From positions 6,820,001-6,884,000 of the forward strand of contig CP136490.1 of the NCBI GenBank assembly GCA_032768795.1: a stretch of DNA of 64,000 nt, in the 5' to 3' direction. Under the pieces are notes generated by a model, which saw only the letters and a list, made by a program, of their open reading frames with translations, was not told the origin of the DNA and did not search any database. A program made the position numbers and the translations under genes. The stretch comes from Tremella fuciformis (lineage: Eukaryota; Basidiomycota; Tremellomycetes; Tremellales; Tremellaceae). This document shows, one piece after another, positions 1 through 11,406 of this stretch (position 1 is its first letter; each line of letters starts with the position of its first letter).

Positions 1-609
1 AGAGCACCTCTTGTCGATCCTCGTCAGTCTATTCACCAATCTGGCGTCAGACTCGCCGCAGCGCATACGGCTCATCGCCAAATTCGTGGAGAACGAGTAT
101 GAGAAGGTCGAGCGGCTCTTGGAGATACGCGAGGGGGCCGAGGGCCGGCTGAGAGGCGTCAATAAGGAGATTGTGCAGGAGAGAAGGGTGATGGAGGCCA
201 ACAAGGAGGACATAGGGGAGGAAGAGGAGGCCGAGTGGTACTTGCGCCGGATGGACGCGGGGCTGTCATCACTGCAAAACGCAGATTATGTCTTGGCTTG
301 GGTGTGCATGGAGGATGACGGGGTGAGTTCCGAACGAAGTGCCACATGAGAGTCGATTGTGCTGACTCGACAGGCGATGAACCATGCCAAGACTCTCCTG
401 CGGCGGAAAGACCAGTCCTTTGCCGATGTCGTGGCTGTGTTGCAAGGCAAGCCAGACTTTCAGTCGCCGGGACCGGGCTGATAATCGCAGAGTTCAGGAG
501 TAACATCGGGGACGAGCCGACAGAAGGGGTCGAAGGGGAGGCAGCAGTGCCGCCAATACAGGCATTGATATTGGAACAGCTCATAGCTTTCCTAGAGGGG
601 ATCGAATGA
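1..609 (+). CDS. Beta-catenin-like protein 1 (CTNNBL1) homolog, C-terminal part
   Basis: This is the 3' end of a gene that begins outside the window. The protein resembles the C-terminal armadillo region of CTNNBL1, a nuclear protein bound to the Prp19/CDC5L spliceosome complex. Diagnostic stretches are FTNLASDSPQRIRLIAKF, the segment AEWYLRRMDAGLSSLQ (human CTNNBL1 has a very similar EFYLRRLDAGL), and the end of the chain, RSNIGDEP followed by LILEQLIAFLEG. Two introns restore one frame: 323-373 (GT-AG, phase 0) and 447-490. The second begins with GC (AAG|GCAAGC) and joins VAVLQ to EFRSN. The stop codon is at 607-609. The neighbouring gene is convergent. The family call is strong; a role in splicing is inferred from the family. 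Confidence 0.85.
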
Positions 610-758
610 AATCGATGCTCTGTAACAATACAGCATGTCCATCACGGGCCCAATTGCTTACCGCTCTGTCCGACTGATGCCAATCTTACTTGTACAACTG
701 GATACTATAATGCTACAACAACTGCCCCTGCAGTAGTTACACAAAGATGCCAAAGTCG

Positions 759-3700
759 TCAAAACCCGCCAATGCGCTTCTTCGCCGGTTTCTTCTTCAC
801 TCCCGTCCTGCCGCCATACGGACCCCGCTCAACCTGGGTGCTCGGCCCAGGCATCACATCGATAGTCGGACTAGTCGGTCGAGACGAAGGCGCTCTCCGG
901 CCGAGTGGAGAGCCCTTACGAGTCTCAATGGAGGCAGGGACGATAGCCGGTACGCTCGCCGTGGCTCGTAAGATAGTCGGAACACTGCGTCCTGAAAGAG
1001 GCGGAGTCGGCATCTGTCCCACCGAGGCCGAAAGCGGCTGAGTCGCTGAGACGGCCAGGGCACGAGGGGACGGTAAGGGCCTGATATTACGTCCTGTGCT
1101 GCTTGGTCTCGGTGAGATGGTTGACGCATCTCGCCATGGCCGCCAATGATATTGAGCTGGATCGGCGCCGACTTGCCACTCTCCCAAGAGCGAGACCAGT
1201 GCCTCGTCCCGCAGGGCTTTAACCGCTGAATCAAATGATGTGCCTTCCTCATCATCTCCCGGTATCTCATTGCGACTCGGCATGGGATGGAAGACGGTCG
1301 GAGAGAAGCCTTTGGGCTCATCGCTAAGGGTCAAACGCTCGGCCGCTTTCGCCACCGTCTCTTCGGCCGTTTCGTTCTTGTTTGGGCGCGCCCCTGAGGG
1401 GGACTCGAAGTCGTCGGGATGCAGCACGATGCTCGATAGCAGCATGTCAAGTCCTAATGCTGCTGCTTTTGCCGGAGGATCGAGCGGGGCATAAGGGCCA
1501 CACAGACTGGCATCGATCACGGTGGCAAAGTGGCGTGTCCAATCCATATCGATAACCTGATTCGTGTCCTCCGCGGCGAAGCGAGGATCGACATGAAGGA
1601 TTTTCAACCCATGAGATCGGGTGTCGGTCGGGTAGGCAAAGGTGTCGCGAGCCAGGTCGGAGCTGTTCAACATGAGCTCCTGCTTGCCAGACTTCATACA
1701 AAAGACACATACGCTGTAACAAAAGTATGCATGGGGGCTTCAAGCTCCCGCAGATACGCAATGAGGCCCTGGGCCTCAAACTCCGGTTGATCTTCGGAAG
1801 CCTCAGTAATCGTGTTAGCACCTGTCGTCAGCGCCATGGTCGGACACCCTTGACACCAACCTAGCCAGGCCCACCGGGCATCGTATGTTGCATGTTTCGT
1901 CAGAGCCCGAACGTCGTTCGGAATTGCTTTATAAGTCTCGATGCCTTTATCAATGCCTTCAGACAGGGTTTGCACGCTCTCATCCCATTGCGTGAGATGA
2001 GGCAGACAATCTCGGAGGGTTCGCGAGGGCGAGGCTGCCGCCTCCCAGGTCCGTGTGGCCAGCAAACTGCCATCTGCGCACATGCCGATGATCATATGGC
2101 AGGCTATTGATCGTTCCTGCCGATAGGGTGGTTGCAGAATGGCGATATCATCAAATGGACCGCTGGAACTCCTCAGAAGCAGCTGTGACGGACTACGCAG
2201 GAGTTTTGCCGGAGGTCCCTCCTTGATGTGAAAGGCGATCAGATGGGGTAGAGAAGCTGACGAAAGCAATATACACTCTAACGTTGAGCTGACGCGCTGT
2301 GACCTGGCGGATTCGCTGACCTCCACTTTCCACCGAAACATGCGTGAGGGTCATGTCTCTAACGGAACCATTGCCCAGATTGTGCCGCCAGGATAGGAGT
2401 GGTGAGCCTGGGTTCATCTCGTCGACCCAAAGCAGTTCGAAAGTTGTCGCGACACAAGTCAAGGTGGCGCCACGGAGTGCAGCACTCTTCTCAACGGCGG
2501 TAAAGTAACGCTCGTGTCGGCAGAGGTGATAGAGAACAATTTGCTGACGGGAAGGGTCCTGAAAAAAGTCAACGGTCACTTTCACCCTCGACCCATTTGA
2601 CTTACCTCAAAGTCGAGCAGGGTCAAGGAGGTCTCGGACATGAGCAAGGCTGTGCCCGGCTGGATGCCAAATGCTATCCGATGCAATGATCCCTTTTCAG
2701 AAGTAGAGGCAGCTTTGATCACGCGCCTGCCAATGTCAGTCGACCGAAAGTCGCAATCATCAAGACCCACAATCTCATGACTTTTTCAACTCGTTCCAGT
2801 TGCTCGATCTTCTCCTCGAACCACAACCACACCCCTCCCTGCTCGTCCACTATCAGTGCTCGACCCCAGTGGTTCGGATCGAGCGCTACATCCATGTGTC
2901 GGCGGTCAGCCGTTTCCGCGTACGTGAGCTCGGCGATTCGTTCTGTCGTTACGGCCAGCAAAGGTGTCTTGGGGTGATAGCCTGGATCTGGGTAGATACC
3001 GATGAGGTGAGTACAGGAGTGCAGCCGAACCAAGAGGTTGGTCGATTGCCCTTGTCACATGAGCGCATGTAGAAACGCCGAGAGCACTTACGGTCAAGGC
3101 GATGCCCCGACAATACAGGAGACCATTCAACTTGCAGAATCGGGGTAGGGAAGGTATCGGCGGCTTTCGCGGTCGGTTCGAAAATTTCTGTCCCCTGACG
3201 CACACCATTTCGGCGGTATCTCAGCTTGTGACGGACAAAGGGCGCAATGTCTGCAGATGAGCCAGCTACAGGGGGGAGCCTAATGAGTCGCATACGTAGA
3301 TCATTCTGCAGACCACCTGTGGCGAAGATCAAGAGCCTTGCAACCTGTTCCGACATGAGGTTATCGATGATGGCCATCCGCCGACCGACAAATGGATCCG
3401 GTCCTTCGGGAACCACAAAGGTCTGATGTAGTCGTGCGAGCTCCTCGTCAAGGACCGTGGCAATGCCATCCAGCTCGTCGGCGTCCATAATGTCCCGGAG
3501 ATAGGCGTTCTGATACCATAAGCTTGCATATGCTAGTTACTCGCCACCTACCGCCGAAGCTGTCCTTTCGGTGAGACTCAAGGGTTCATGAGCCTCCATC
3601 TGGCGTGTGGGCGGATACAGCATTTCAGAGGGCTCGTCCACTGAGAAGAGGGGGTCTGACACCGTCAGAGGAGTTAGAGTACCGGTGGATTCTGTATTTA

Positions 3701-3930
3701 CCTACGGCGATCTCACTGGCCCATTCCCACTTCCATTTGCCCTTGGCATGACGCAGAGACACGCCTCCGCGCTGTCCATGGTCCAACACGACGCCATTCT
3801 CCTCTTGATCATGAGACCCATTGGCTGGCGGCAGCGTGCTTTCCCAAGGATGAAGACGACGGCGAGGAGCCGATTGTCCTGGCCGCGGACCGGAGGGCAC
3901 CGCTAACTGTTCGACGGTGGGTGGAATCAT
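759..3930 (-). CDS. Rrn6-like RNA polymerase I transcription initiation factor
   Basis: A multi-exon gene encoding roughly 900 residues. The N-terminal two thirds look like a WD/beta-propeller protein: VEWSP near 3150-3120, then ALIVDEQGGVWLW, then a segment with GTALLMSETSLTLLDFE. A linker follows, with LLSWRHNLGNGSVRD. The C-terminus is a long Ser/Pro-rich tail ending in the basic motif KKKPAKKRIGGF. This order, and a basic end finishing in GF, matches the Rrn6/TAF1C family of the Pol I core factor. The ATG at 3930 is the first in frame. Two early introns can be placed: one ends before SDPLFSVDEP, and a 42-nt intron lies between RTASA and NAYLRD. Later exons were joined by frame and similarity only. 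The family is fast evolving, so the call is tentative. It is divergent from the F-box gene at 4472. Confidence 0.6.
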
Positions 3931-4471
3931 TCCGCGTTAACGAGGACATCCAGCACCAAGAAGTCCGAGGAATCCACTGCCGGATGGGGCATCGAGGAGC
4001 TGATGCGACGTATTCTGGGCTGCAACATGCCTGTGTAGGGAGTATGGCAAAACGGCACGGTGGTGGATGGTTTTGGGCGATAGATTTGAGACGTCTTTAG
4101 GGATCAGGGTTTGGACGAGACTGACTTCTTTTCGTGCAACCCAGCCGCGAGATCTTGTTGTATCTGCCGTACTCTTGTCCTCAACCTAGTAACATTGGAA
4201 GATGAGGAGATGTCGGGAGTCTCGCCACATGGGTGACTGTGTGTGATGGCGGTGCACGATCATCAGATCCCTTTGGGTCGATACAATCACCGAAAGCATT
4301 TTGCAATCTGATCATGCCTCATCTCGCATAACCTCTAGTCGCCCTTGTGCCGCTACGGAGGACAGCGTTGGGGTGCGCCGGACACAGTGGCTCTCAAACG
4401 ACACACTCCCCGCACTCGTTCACGGTAAGTCATCGACGGGCCAGAAGCTCATCGCTGATCATTCTCCTCAG
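3931..4471. promoter_or_regulatory. Divergent intergenic region with probable 5' UTR intron of the F-box gene
   Basis: This stretch separates the Rrn6-like gene (minus) from the F-box gene (plus). No convincing coding sequence is present, although an ATG at 4316 opens a frame into the gene. A good intron (GTAAGT donor at 4425, CTCCTCAG acceptor ending at 4471) ends directly before the ATG at 4472. I therefore read it as a leader intron, not coding sequence. Confidence 0.5.
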
Positions 4472-6141
4472 ATGAGCCGATCCCGCAAGAAGCCAGCGGC
4501 AAAGTCTCCCCAATCGTCACAACTTCGTGCTGTGACACGTCCAAGTCTCCCCGGCTTGCCAGACGAGATTCTCAATTCGATTCTCTCGCAGCTTGACTTC
4601 CCATCGCTGCGGGTCTTGGCGAAGACCAACAAGCGCTTCAACAGAGTGGCAACTCGTCCGCTGTGCCGCTCAGTCGATCTCACCTCTCGTTTGGACCTCA
4701 ACTTGCCAGCGCGAAAGCGTCAAGATAGGATCAAGCGAATAAGCACTGGCTTTGCAAGGGGTTTGCATCGAGATCCCGGTCGGATCGCACATGTTCACTC
4801 CCTAACGGTACCTATCTCGCCTGGGGTCAACTCGGCGCTTCTCTCGGTCCTTCGGGCGGTGCGACCAACGCTCAAGTCACTGACATTGCGTCGTGGTCCT
4901 GCGGTTCGACATGGTGCAAGGTCGACCGCGGCCGATACAATTCTAGGCCGACTGCTGGAGTTGAGCACGTTCGGGAAGCTCTTCCCAAACCTGGCGCAAC
5001 TCAGTATCGAGCAAGCTCTGAGAAACGACTTGCAGCAACTCGCGTTTTGCCTACAGAGGATGCCCAGCCTTGAGAAGATTTCCGTTTCCGTTTCCGAGCC
5101 CCCTGGCAATGTCGACGATATCAAACCGCTGTGTTGCTGGGGACCGGCATGGCGAATCCATCCCAGTCTCCACTCTATGGCGATAAGTCATTCTCCTGGC
5201 AAGTCCGCCTCATCCGGCCCCCCTGAATGGGTCATTCATCTATTTTATTTGCCTGTTCGCCTGGAGCAGCTCGACCTGTTCCGCCATCACCACAGCGGAT
5301 ACAAGTTCGGTACCGGCTGGTCCCAGCGATTCATCGCAGCGACTCTTCCAGAAAACGGTCGCCGGCGCGAGGGTCTGCGGGAACTCAGATGGCGCTTGCC
5401 GGGAACAGACATCTTAAATCTATTTCAGAACCCACAGGATCTTCCACTTCTCGGCGTCTTTGGGGCGACTGACAGAGGGCTCCAAGCGGGCAGGATGCAG
5501 ATCGAAGTGCGTATGAGTTCAATCTTGCCCCATTGCCCATGCTCATCGCCTAGGCTGTCCACATCCCCGCACATGCAAGCCTCGAAACGCTGTTCGTCGG
5601 CGTATACCTGAGATCCGAAATGGCAGACGCCGACAACAGCATCATTCGCGATGGACCGCATGTCCGCCGCCTGCCCGATCATGTCGTCAACAAACTCCAG
5701 GCCGCGCCAACGTTGAGCTCTATCCAATTCGCACACCCCTCGCATGACTGGGACGTCCAGTCCCCTTCGCACTGGGACAACAGTGGCCGAATGGGCATAT
5801 CGATAGCGACGGTCCATCATGGGGACGAAGCGCTATATGTTGCGAGGAGCAGGACAAGGTCACTCGCGACAAACCGTTTAAAGTCGATCTCGAGCGGACA
5901 AGAGATGTTTGCTATGCAAGCCGACAATGACAACACATACTTCGTTGCCACCGAAGATCCGGTCTGGCAATATGCGACAAACTACTTGGGGCGCCGTGTT
6001 CCGTACAATGTGCTCGCTGAGATGGCCGCGGTGGAAGGCGTGGATGAGTGGGTTGGGCGCGATGTACAAGTAAGCGACAGAGCGTGGGATGTGCTAGTGC
6101 GGTGGTGTAACGATCGTGCGCTGGCCGAGGAGGGACATTGA
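4472..6141 (+). CDS. F-box protein, stand-alone member of the window's F-box family
   Basis: A basic N-terminus (SRSRKKPAAKS) precedes a canonical F-box: LPGLPDEILNSILSQLDFPS, then LRVLAKTNKRFNRVATRPL. F-box proteins join a substrate to Skp1-Cullin1 ubiquitin ligases. The middle is leucine-rich without clear repeats. An intron at 5507-5553 joins MQIE to AVHIPAHASLE. The last 50 residues, with LAEMAAVEGVDEWVGRDVQV then DRAWDVLVRWC, match the C-terminal module of the F-box array at 15.8-25.9 kb. That makes this gene a diverged, inverted outlier of the array. The start at 4472 follows a leader intron. Substrate unknown. Confidence 0.85.
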
Positions 6142-6250
6142 GGCGAGGAACAAGAAGAGATAGCAAGGGCGATACAGATCGCACCGTCCGCATGCTCTGA
6201 TTAGATGCGCGCTCATGTATCACATCTCATGCACATGCATCCCCGGCAGA

Positions 6251-7240
6251 TTAGCCTAATCTGTCCCACGCCTCCTCATCTTCTTCCGTCAAAGCGTCTC
6301 TGCCAGCGTTGTTCGCTACGTCCAAGGGTCGTCGAGCGGGTTCTTCCGTCGCCAGTCTCTCGTATCCTCCTGAGCCCCCTGCACCGGGTCTTGAGCCGAC
6401 GAGCGTTCTGCTCAGGTGCCGCTCTGCTTGGGCCTCCTCGTCGTCCAGGTCGAGATCGAGGTTGAGGGCGCCAGCTTGAGTGAGGTCGATCGGCTTGGGC
6501 GGGTTGAACAATGAGTGTCCCGATCTGAAGTCAGCTTATTCAAGATGGAGTACGCTGAGACAGCCCACCGTCGCAGGATGTTGCCCAGACGAAGGAACTG
6601 AACAGCATTCCGGATGACGAGCAAGATCGTGTCCAGCACTTCTTCCTCTATCGCATGTGTCAGTCAGTCTTTCCTCATCGGCATGGGTGACTTACGGCGA
6701 GTGCCCTCGGCACAAGGGGAGGAGAATACCAAGATGAGCGTAAGGGAGCAGAACAGAACAAGGAGGAGATCCACGACGTTGAGCAGGGTCATGGGGTATT
6801 TCTGCGGGTCAGCTCAGCACCGCCATCAACCAATGGCACATTGTGCACAGAGACCCACCTTGCCGTATGCTGTCCACCGTGTTCCCACCTCAAGCACCAT
6901 CATGCCATTCACAACGATTTCCAGGATGTGCCATACCACCGGCGGGCATTGCCGTTTATCTGCCCATCAACACCCAGCACAGCATCTGATCGCCCCGAGA
7001 CTGACGCGTAGCGATAAGACTCAGCACCACGGTGGTCAAGCTCAGACCCATCATGACCGCATAGTAGAGGATATAGTATCGGCTGAAGATGATCCGGTTC
7101 GCTACCCCTCTCAGCTGTTCCGACCGCGGGAGGTGGTATGGGGACCGGGAGGGCACAGGAGCGCCCGCGAGCGAACGGTGCTGCTCCTCTTCATCGAATT
7201 CGAAGTCTTCTGCCGAGAGCTGCTCGGATGGCTGTGCCAT
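6251..7240 (-). CDS. Four-helix membrane protein resembling an isolated voltage-sensor domain
   Basis: Five exons (7240-7006, 6959-6859, 6801-6696, 6647-6569, 6524-6251) give about 265 residues with four membrane helices. Helix 1 is YYILYYAVMMGLSLTTVVLS. Helix 2 ends VLEVGTRWTAYG. Helix 3 contains NVVDLLLVLFCSLTLILVF. Helix 4 is LLVIRNAVQFLRLGNILRR. The acidic residue and basic residue in helix 2, the Asp at the start of helix 3 and the spaced arginines in helix 4 are the layout of S1-S4 voltage sensors. No pore helices S5-S6 follow; an acidic C-terminus does. The helix-4 pattern is not the RxWRxxR of known Hv1 proton channels, so channel activity is unproven. The ATG at 7240 is the first in frame. 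Annexed to no operon; divergent from the gene at 8206. Confidence 0.65.
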
Positions 7241-8205
7241 GGCTGCGAAGTGACCGACGAGCAATGATCAGAACCGAAGAAGGATTGGCGGAATATGCGT
7301 GTGAGGGCAATAGGATATTTACCCCGGCGGCGACCCCGAAAGAGCCTGAAGGGCAGGCAAGGGAGAGAGGTGAAAGGAGCTCTCAAAGCGGCGAGCTGTG
7401 CTAGAGTCCTAATGCTGTACGCTCGACTCCCTGCGCGTTTTGACACGGATGGCAAGGCAAAGCAGTCAGTGTGAGTTCTCGGCCACCGACCCCGTCACTT
7501 CATGGTGTTGCAAGCACGTGGTGGATTTACGTAAATGCGCTCCGTTTGGCTTGTGCAACTCAACTCAGCGAATCTGAGAGGAACGCAGTCTTGCTGCGAT
7601 CACCAGCACCAGGTCCATCGCAATCGGCCATCATACCGAATGATGGAAAGCTAATGGGATGAGGGATGATTGCAGCCGAAGGGATTGATGGTTCCATGTC
7701 CATGGATGGTCCCTTGACAATCACCGACTCAATCGCGCCGCCCCGTCCCCCCGAGATTTCTCCCCAGCGCTGTTCTCTCCCTCTCCCTTGCTGCTCTCCG
7801 AGGTCGATCCGACACATGTCAGCGAGGATGACGAGGGAGGAACGAGGAGACACGGGGGAGGATGTCTTATTGCTCTTGCAGAGTGGCTGCGTGTTTGTTC
7901 CTGGTGTCTGAAGCTAGGAATAACGCTTTGACCTCTCTCACTGACACCACCATCCAGCACGGACCCACCATCTCCCATTTTACCTTTTAACGTCTCATCA
8001 TTTCCCCTCCTCTCCTCAATCTGGACTCATCAACACTTATAGTATTACAGACACACAGTCACATGTCCCGATACCGCTCGACAGACACAAGGTCGTGTAC
8101 AACACAGTGCAAACTTGATTTATCGCCATCATCATCGGCACCGGTCAGCCCGGCCGACCCACACCTTGTACTCACATCGCTCATAGATTGAGCAATCCGG
8201 GCACG
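7241..8205. promoter_or_regulatory. Divergent intergenic region
   Basis: About 965 bases lie between two divergent genes. Small open frames exist on both strands but show no domain, no splice logic and no similarity to anything else here. The part near 7990-8100 is pyrimidine-rich with C(A)CA runs, as expected of a fungal promoter and leader. Nothing else was seen. Confidence 0.4.
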
Positions 8206-11200
8206 ATGACATCTGCCGGCTCCACCTCTTTCTTACACATCCCATCGTCCCGCCCGATGCTCAAGAAGCGGCATACCACGCCGACTCCCCTCGAGCACCT
8301 CTCGACGCTTGAAGCGATGCCCGCGCCGACGTCCGCTCGGACACCCACCATCCCTTCGTTTCGCAGAGCCATCTCGCCGCCACCTGCACCGACTGGGCGA
8401 CCGCCTCACTCCAAGCAGTCGTCTTTCCTGCCCTTCGAGCTCCCTCCGGTGGTCGTGGCCATGCTGGACCTGCCACTCAAGAGCCCCGCACGATCGTCCC
8501 AGCAGCGCCACAGAAATGCGCCGCCAAGCGACTTAGAGTCAGCCAGCCCGCATAGGTGGTCATCTGGCCGCAACAAAGACGTCATGCCCTCTATCGAAGT
8601 TGTCATGGGGCTCTCCTCTGCTCCCTCATCCGTCAGGAGCAATCCGGACGGTACCGCGCCTTTCGCTGCTGGGCCCTCTCGCGCCGTCGGCGCGGAGGTC
8701 AAGGATGTTGGAAGGAAGCCGCGCAGGGACACTCTCAAGCTTCCACTCATGTCTCCGCCCACGTCGGGCACCAGAAGTCCTGTCCCTCCACCTTCCGGTG
8801 AGATTGACCATGAAGACGCAGACTGGGATTTCATCGATCATGTCGCTCGACGACCGTCATATCAATCCTCCCTGCGAAGCGAGTACGAGCGAATGGACAG
8901 TCAGCGCTCTCGTGCTCCTCGACCCCGTGTCCGCTCACAAGATTACCCTTCACAGCACCTTGCCAGACACGACTATGGCTTGGCCTTTCGTGGGCACGAT
9001 TTGGCGGACGACCCTGATCTGTCCGCAGCCGGCATTCTTGAAGAGCTTTCGGGTCACCTGCTCGAGCAGGAATGGCCAGACGAACTGGCGCAATACGGCT
9101 CTCTCGCTTCGCCCAGCCCGTCTCGCAGTCGAGCCGGCACGACAACTACCGGCCAAAGCTACCTAAGCGACACTACGCCCCCCTCGTATCATGAGTCTTC
9201 GCCTCCATCTGCCAGTGACGACTTCGGCTCCGATGCTTTGAGGGGCGCGCGACAGTCAAAAGATGTCAAAAGCGTTCGGTCGTGGCGCGAAGCCCGCAAA
9301 AAGTCAAAGCAACCGTCCTCGCCACGCCCTTTGAGCGAGCAACAGCCGCCCGCTCGCTTGCGCAAACCGTCTCTCACACACGGTCGCCCCGCCGCCCACC
9401 CGCCGCCCACGGTACCACTCCCTCAGCTTCCGGACGGTGACTTGCCTGAGTCACTCACACCGTCCGTTGAGATGAGTCCGGGAAATGACGACCCACAGCA
9501 CCACGTTGTCTCCATTCATCTCGCTTCCTCTTCCGACGGCCCCGTCCATCCTGTCGCAGAAGACCGAACGGTCGCCAGCATGGGTGACGCACCGCCAATC
9601 CCTCCTCGCTCGGCAGCGCGTCCGCGTCCATTAGCCGAGAATCCAACAAAGCTTCATGCGCCCCAAAGGAAGCAGAGCGGATCAACCTGATCCGACAGAA
9701 GGTCTCAAAGTGCCTTTGATCCTCGACGCAAGCCGACTTCCGATGCTTCGCCCTGAAGGAGAAGACAGGGGGTTTGGTGAGAAGGTGGTCAAGCCTGTCA
9801 TTACACCTGTTTCTGAAATGGCCCTCTGGTCCAGCCACAGGCGAGCTCCTCATGTCTGACGAGTTTGTCAAGCTGACTGGTACAGGCAGAGCAGTGACAT
9901 GCCCATTCATCAGCGTCCGCTCCCTCCCCTGCCCCCCATAGGCGGCGGTCCAGAGAAGCGCACGGGTTTGCTCGGTCCGAAAAACTTTCGCCTGCTCAAG
10001 TCTCGCTCTCAGAGACCGTCGACGGCCCCGACCGCACCTCCCCTTCAACCTGCCCCTCTCTCGCAACGCCTTCCCCTACCGCGCTTGGAGGCTCGAGACG
10101 AACGGCTCGCCATGTCCCAGAGGGCAAGCGACCGCAAAGCAGGCCTCTCAGCCCTGTCTTTCCTGGCCCTGGACGACGCAGGGCGCAGCGAGGCCGGTGG
10201 CTCCCGCTCCTCCGAGGGAAAGGCAGCGAATTACAACATGAACGCTCATATCATTCCTCCCGAGGAGCTCAGACAGATTGGTCTATCGTCCCGTCGGCAG
10301 CGCTCATCGGTCTCGTCCGAAGCGTCATTTGCTCTTGGCAATGAGAGGCACAGGGGACAGGTAGAATCGCCTCGGACACCATCGCAGCCTGCACTCATCA
10401 CCCCAACACTGCCCAGGACTCATCCGAGCCCAGAGATCGTGATCGCGTCACCTCCACCCCCGCCGCGTCCACGGCCTGGAACGGCTAGTGGCGGTACTGG
10501 TGGACTGCCCGTGCTCAACTACTCGAGACCCTCGCCGACTCGTTTCAAGGAGCCTATGCGCACGGACTGGCCAGGAGCAGGAGATCGGTCAAAGTCGTCA
10601 GGACTGCTCGACGTCGATATTGGCCTGGGTGCTGTAGCGGGAACCGAAGAGTTCCGTCTCAGTACAGCAAGTATGGCTGCACAGTGTCCGTGCGAGCTGC
10701 ACGGATGCCACTCCGCGCACCATCCTCCGTCCACAGCACAGGGAGTCACACTGGGAATCCCTCATGATCATGTGCGGGACGAGACGCCCACCCCGACACC
10801 TAGGTCGTACAACTTCTCAGGTATTGCCGGTCCATCAATTCACTCGCCCTTCTACGCGATCCAGAATGCCGCATACCAATCCGCGCTCGACCTCTCCTCC
10901 CAAGCATCAACCGGCGGCACCCACACAACGATGAACACAACACACTACGGGCAAGCGGATCCATTTGGCGCCCGATATACTGAGCGACGGGCGTCGGTCC
11001 CGTCAGTCGTGCATGCCTCGCTTGGGGAGCTGGGACAGATGACGCAGGGCGGGCTACTGCCCACTCCGAGCAGAGAGGGTCAGGCGCTGGGCGGGTCGCT
11101 CGGCGCCACTGCTGCCCGCACGAGGAGAACGGGCGAAGATGCGTCATCTATGGAGTCGCGCAAGGCAGGCCGCGAGGCTTTGAGCCAGTGGTTGGCGAGT

Positions 11201-11272
11201 AAGCCGCGGCGGAGGACGGGGAGCAGTATGGCGCTCGAAGGACTTGTCACCCGGCGGGCTATTCGGGCCTGA
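8206..11272 (+). CDS. Large Ser/Pro-rich protein of unknown function
   Basis: I do not recognise this protein. The first exon (8206 to about 9630) and the last (9892-11272) are long, open and rich in Ser, Pro and Arg, with SxxR and SPxR motifs typical of disordered, kinase-regulated proteins. In between, a different frame encodes RINLIRQK, then, after a probable 57-nt intron, EKTGGLVRRWSSLSLHLF. A 47-nt intron (GTCAAG...CATCAG) then joins SDEF to RPLPPLPPIGGG. The exact splice entering RINLIRQK is uncertain; a 50-nt intron ending at GAAGCAG fits the frame. A Cys-containing patch CPCELHGCHSAHH lies near 10685. The upstream open frame begins with TTG, so the ATG at 8206 was chosen. The length is about 970 residues. 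Confidence 0.6.
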
Positions 11273-11406
11273 GGTGATCTTTTCCCAGGCGTAGTCTGGG
11301 GGCCGTAATATAATATAGATCTTGCTTATGCTCGTAAAACAAGGTATGTAATGCATGTTGTGTATTCGCAAGGATACAACAGGAGGAGTCTCTGGCATAT
11401 CAGATG

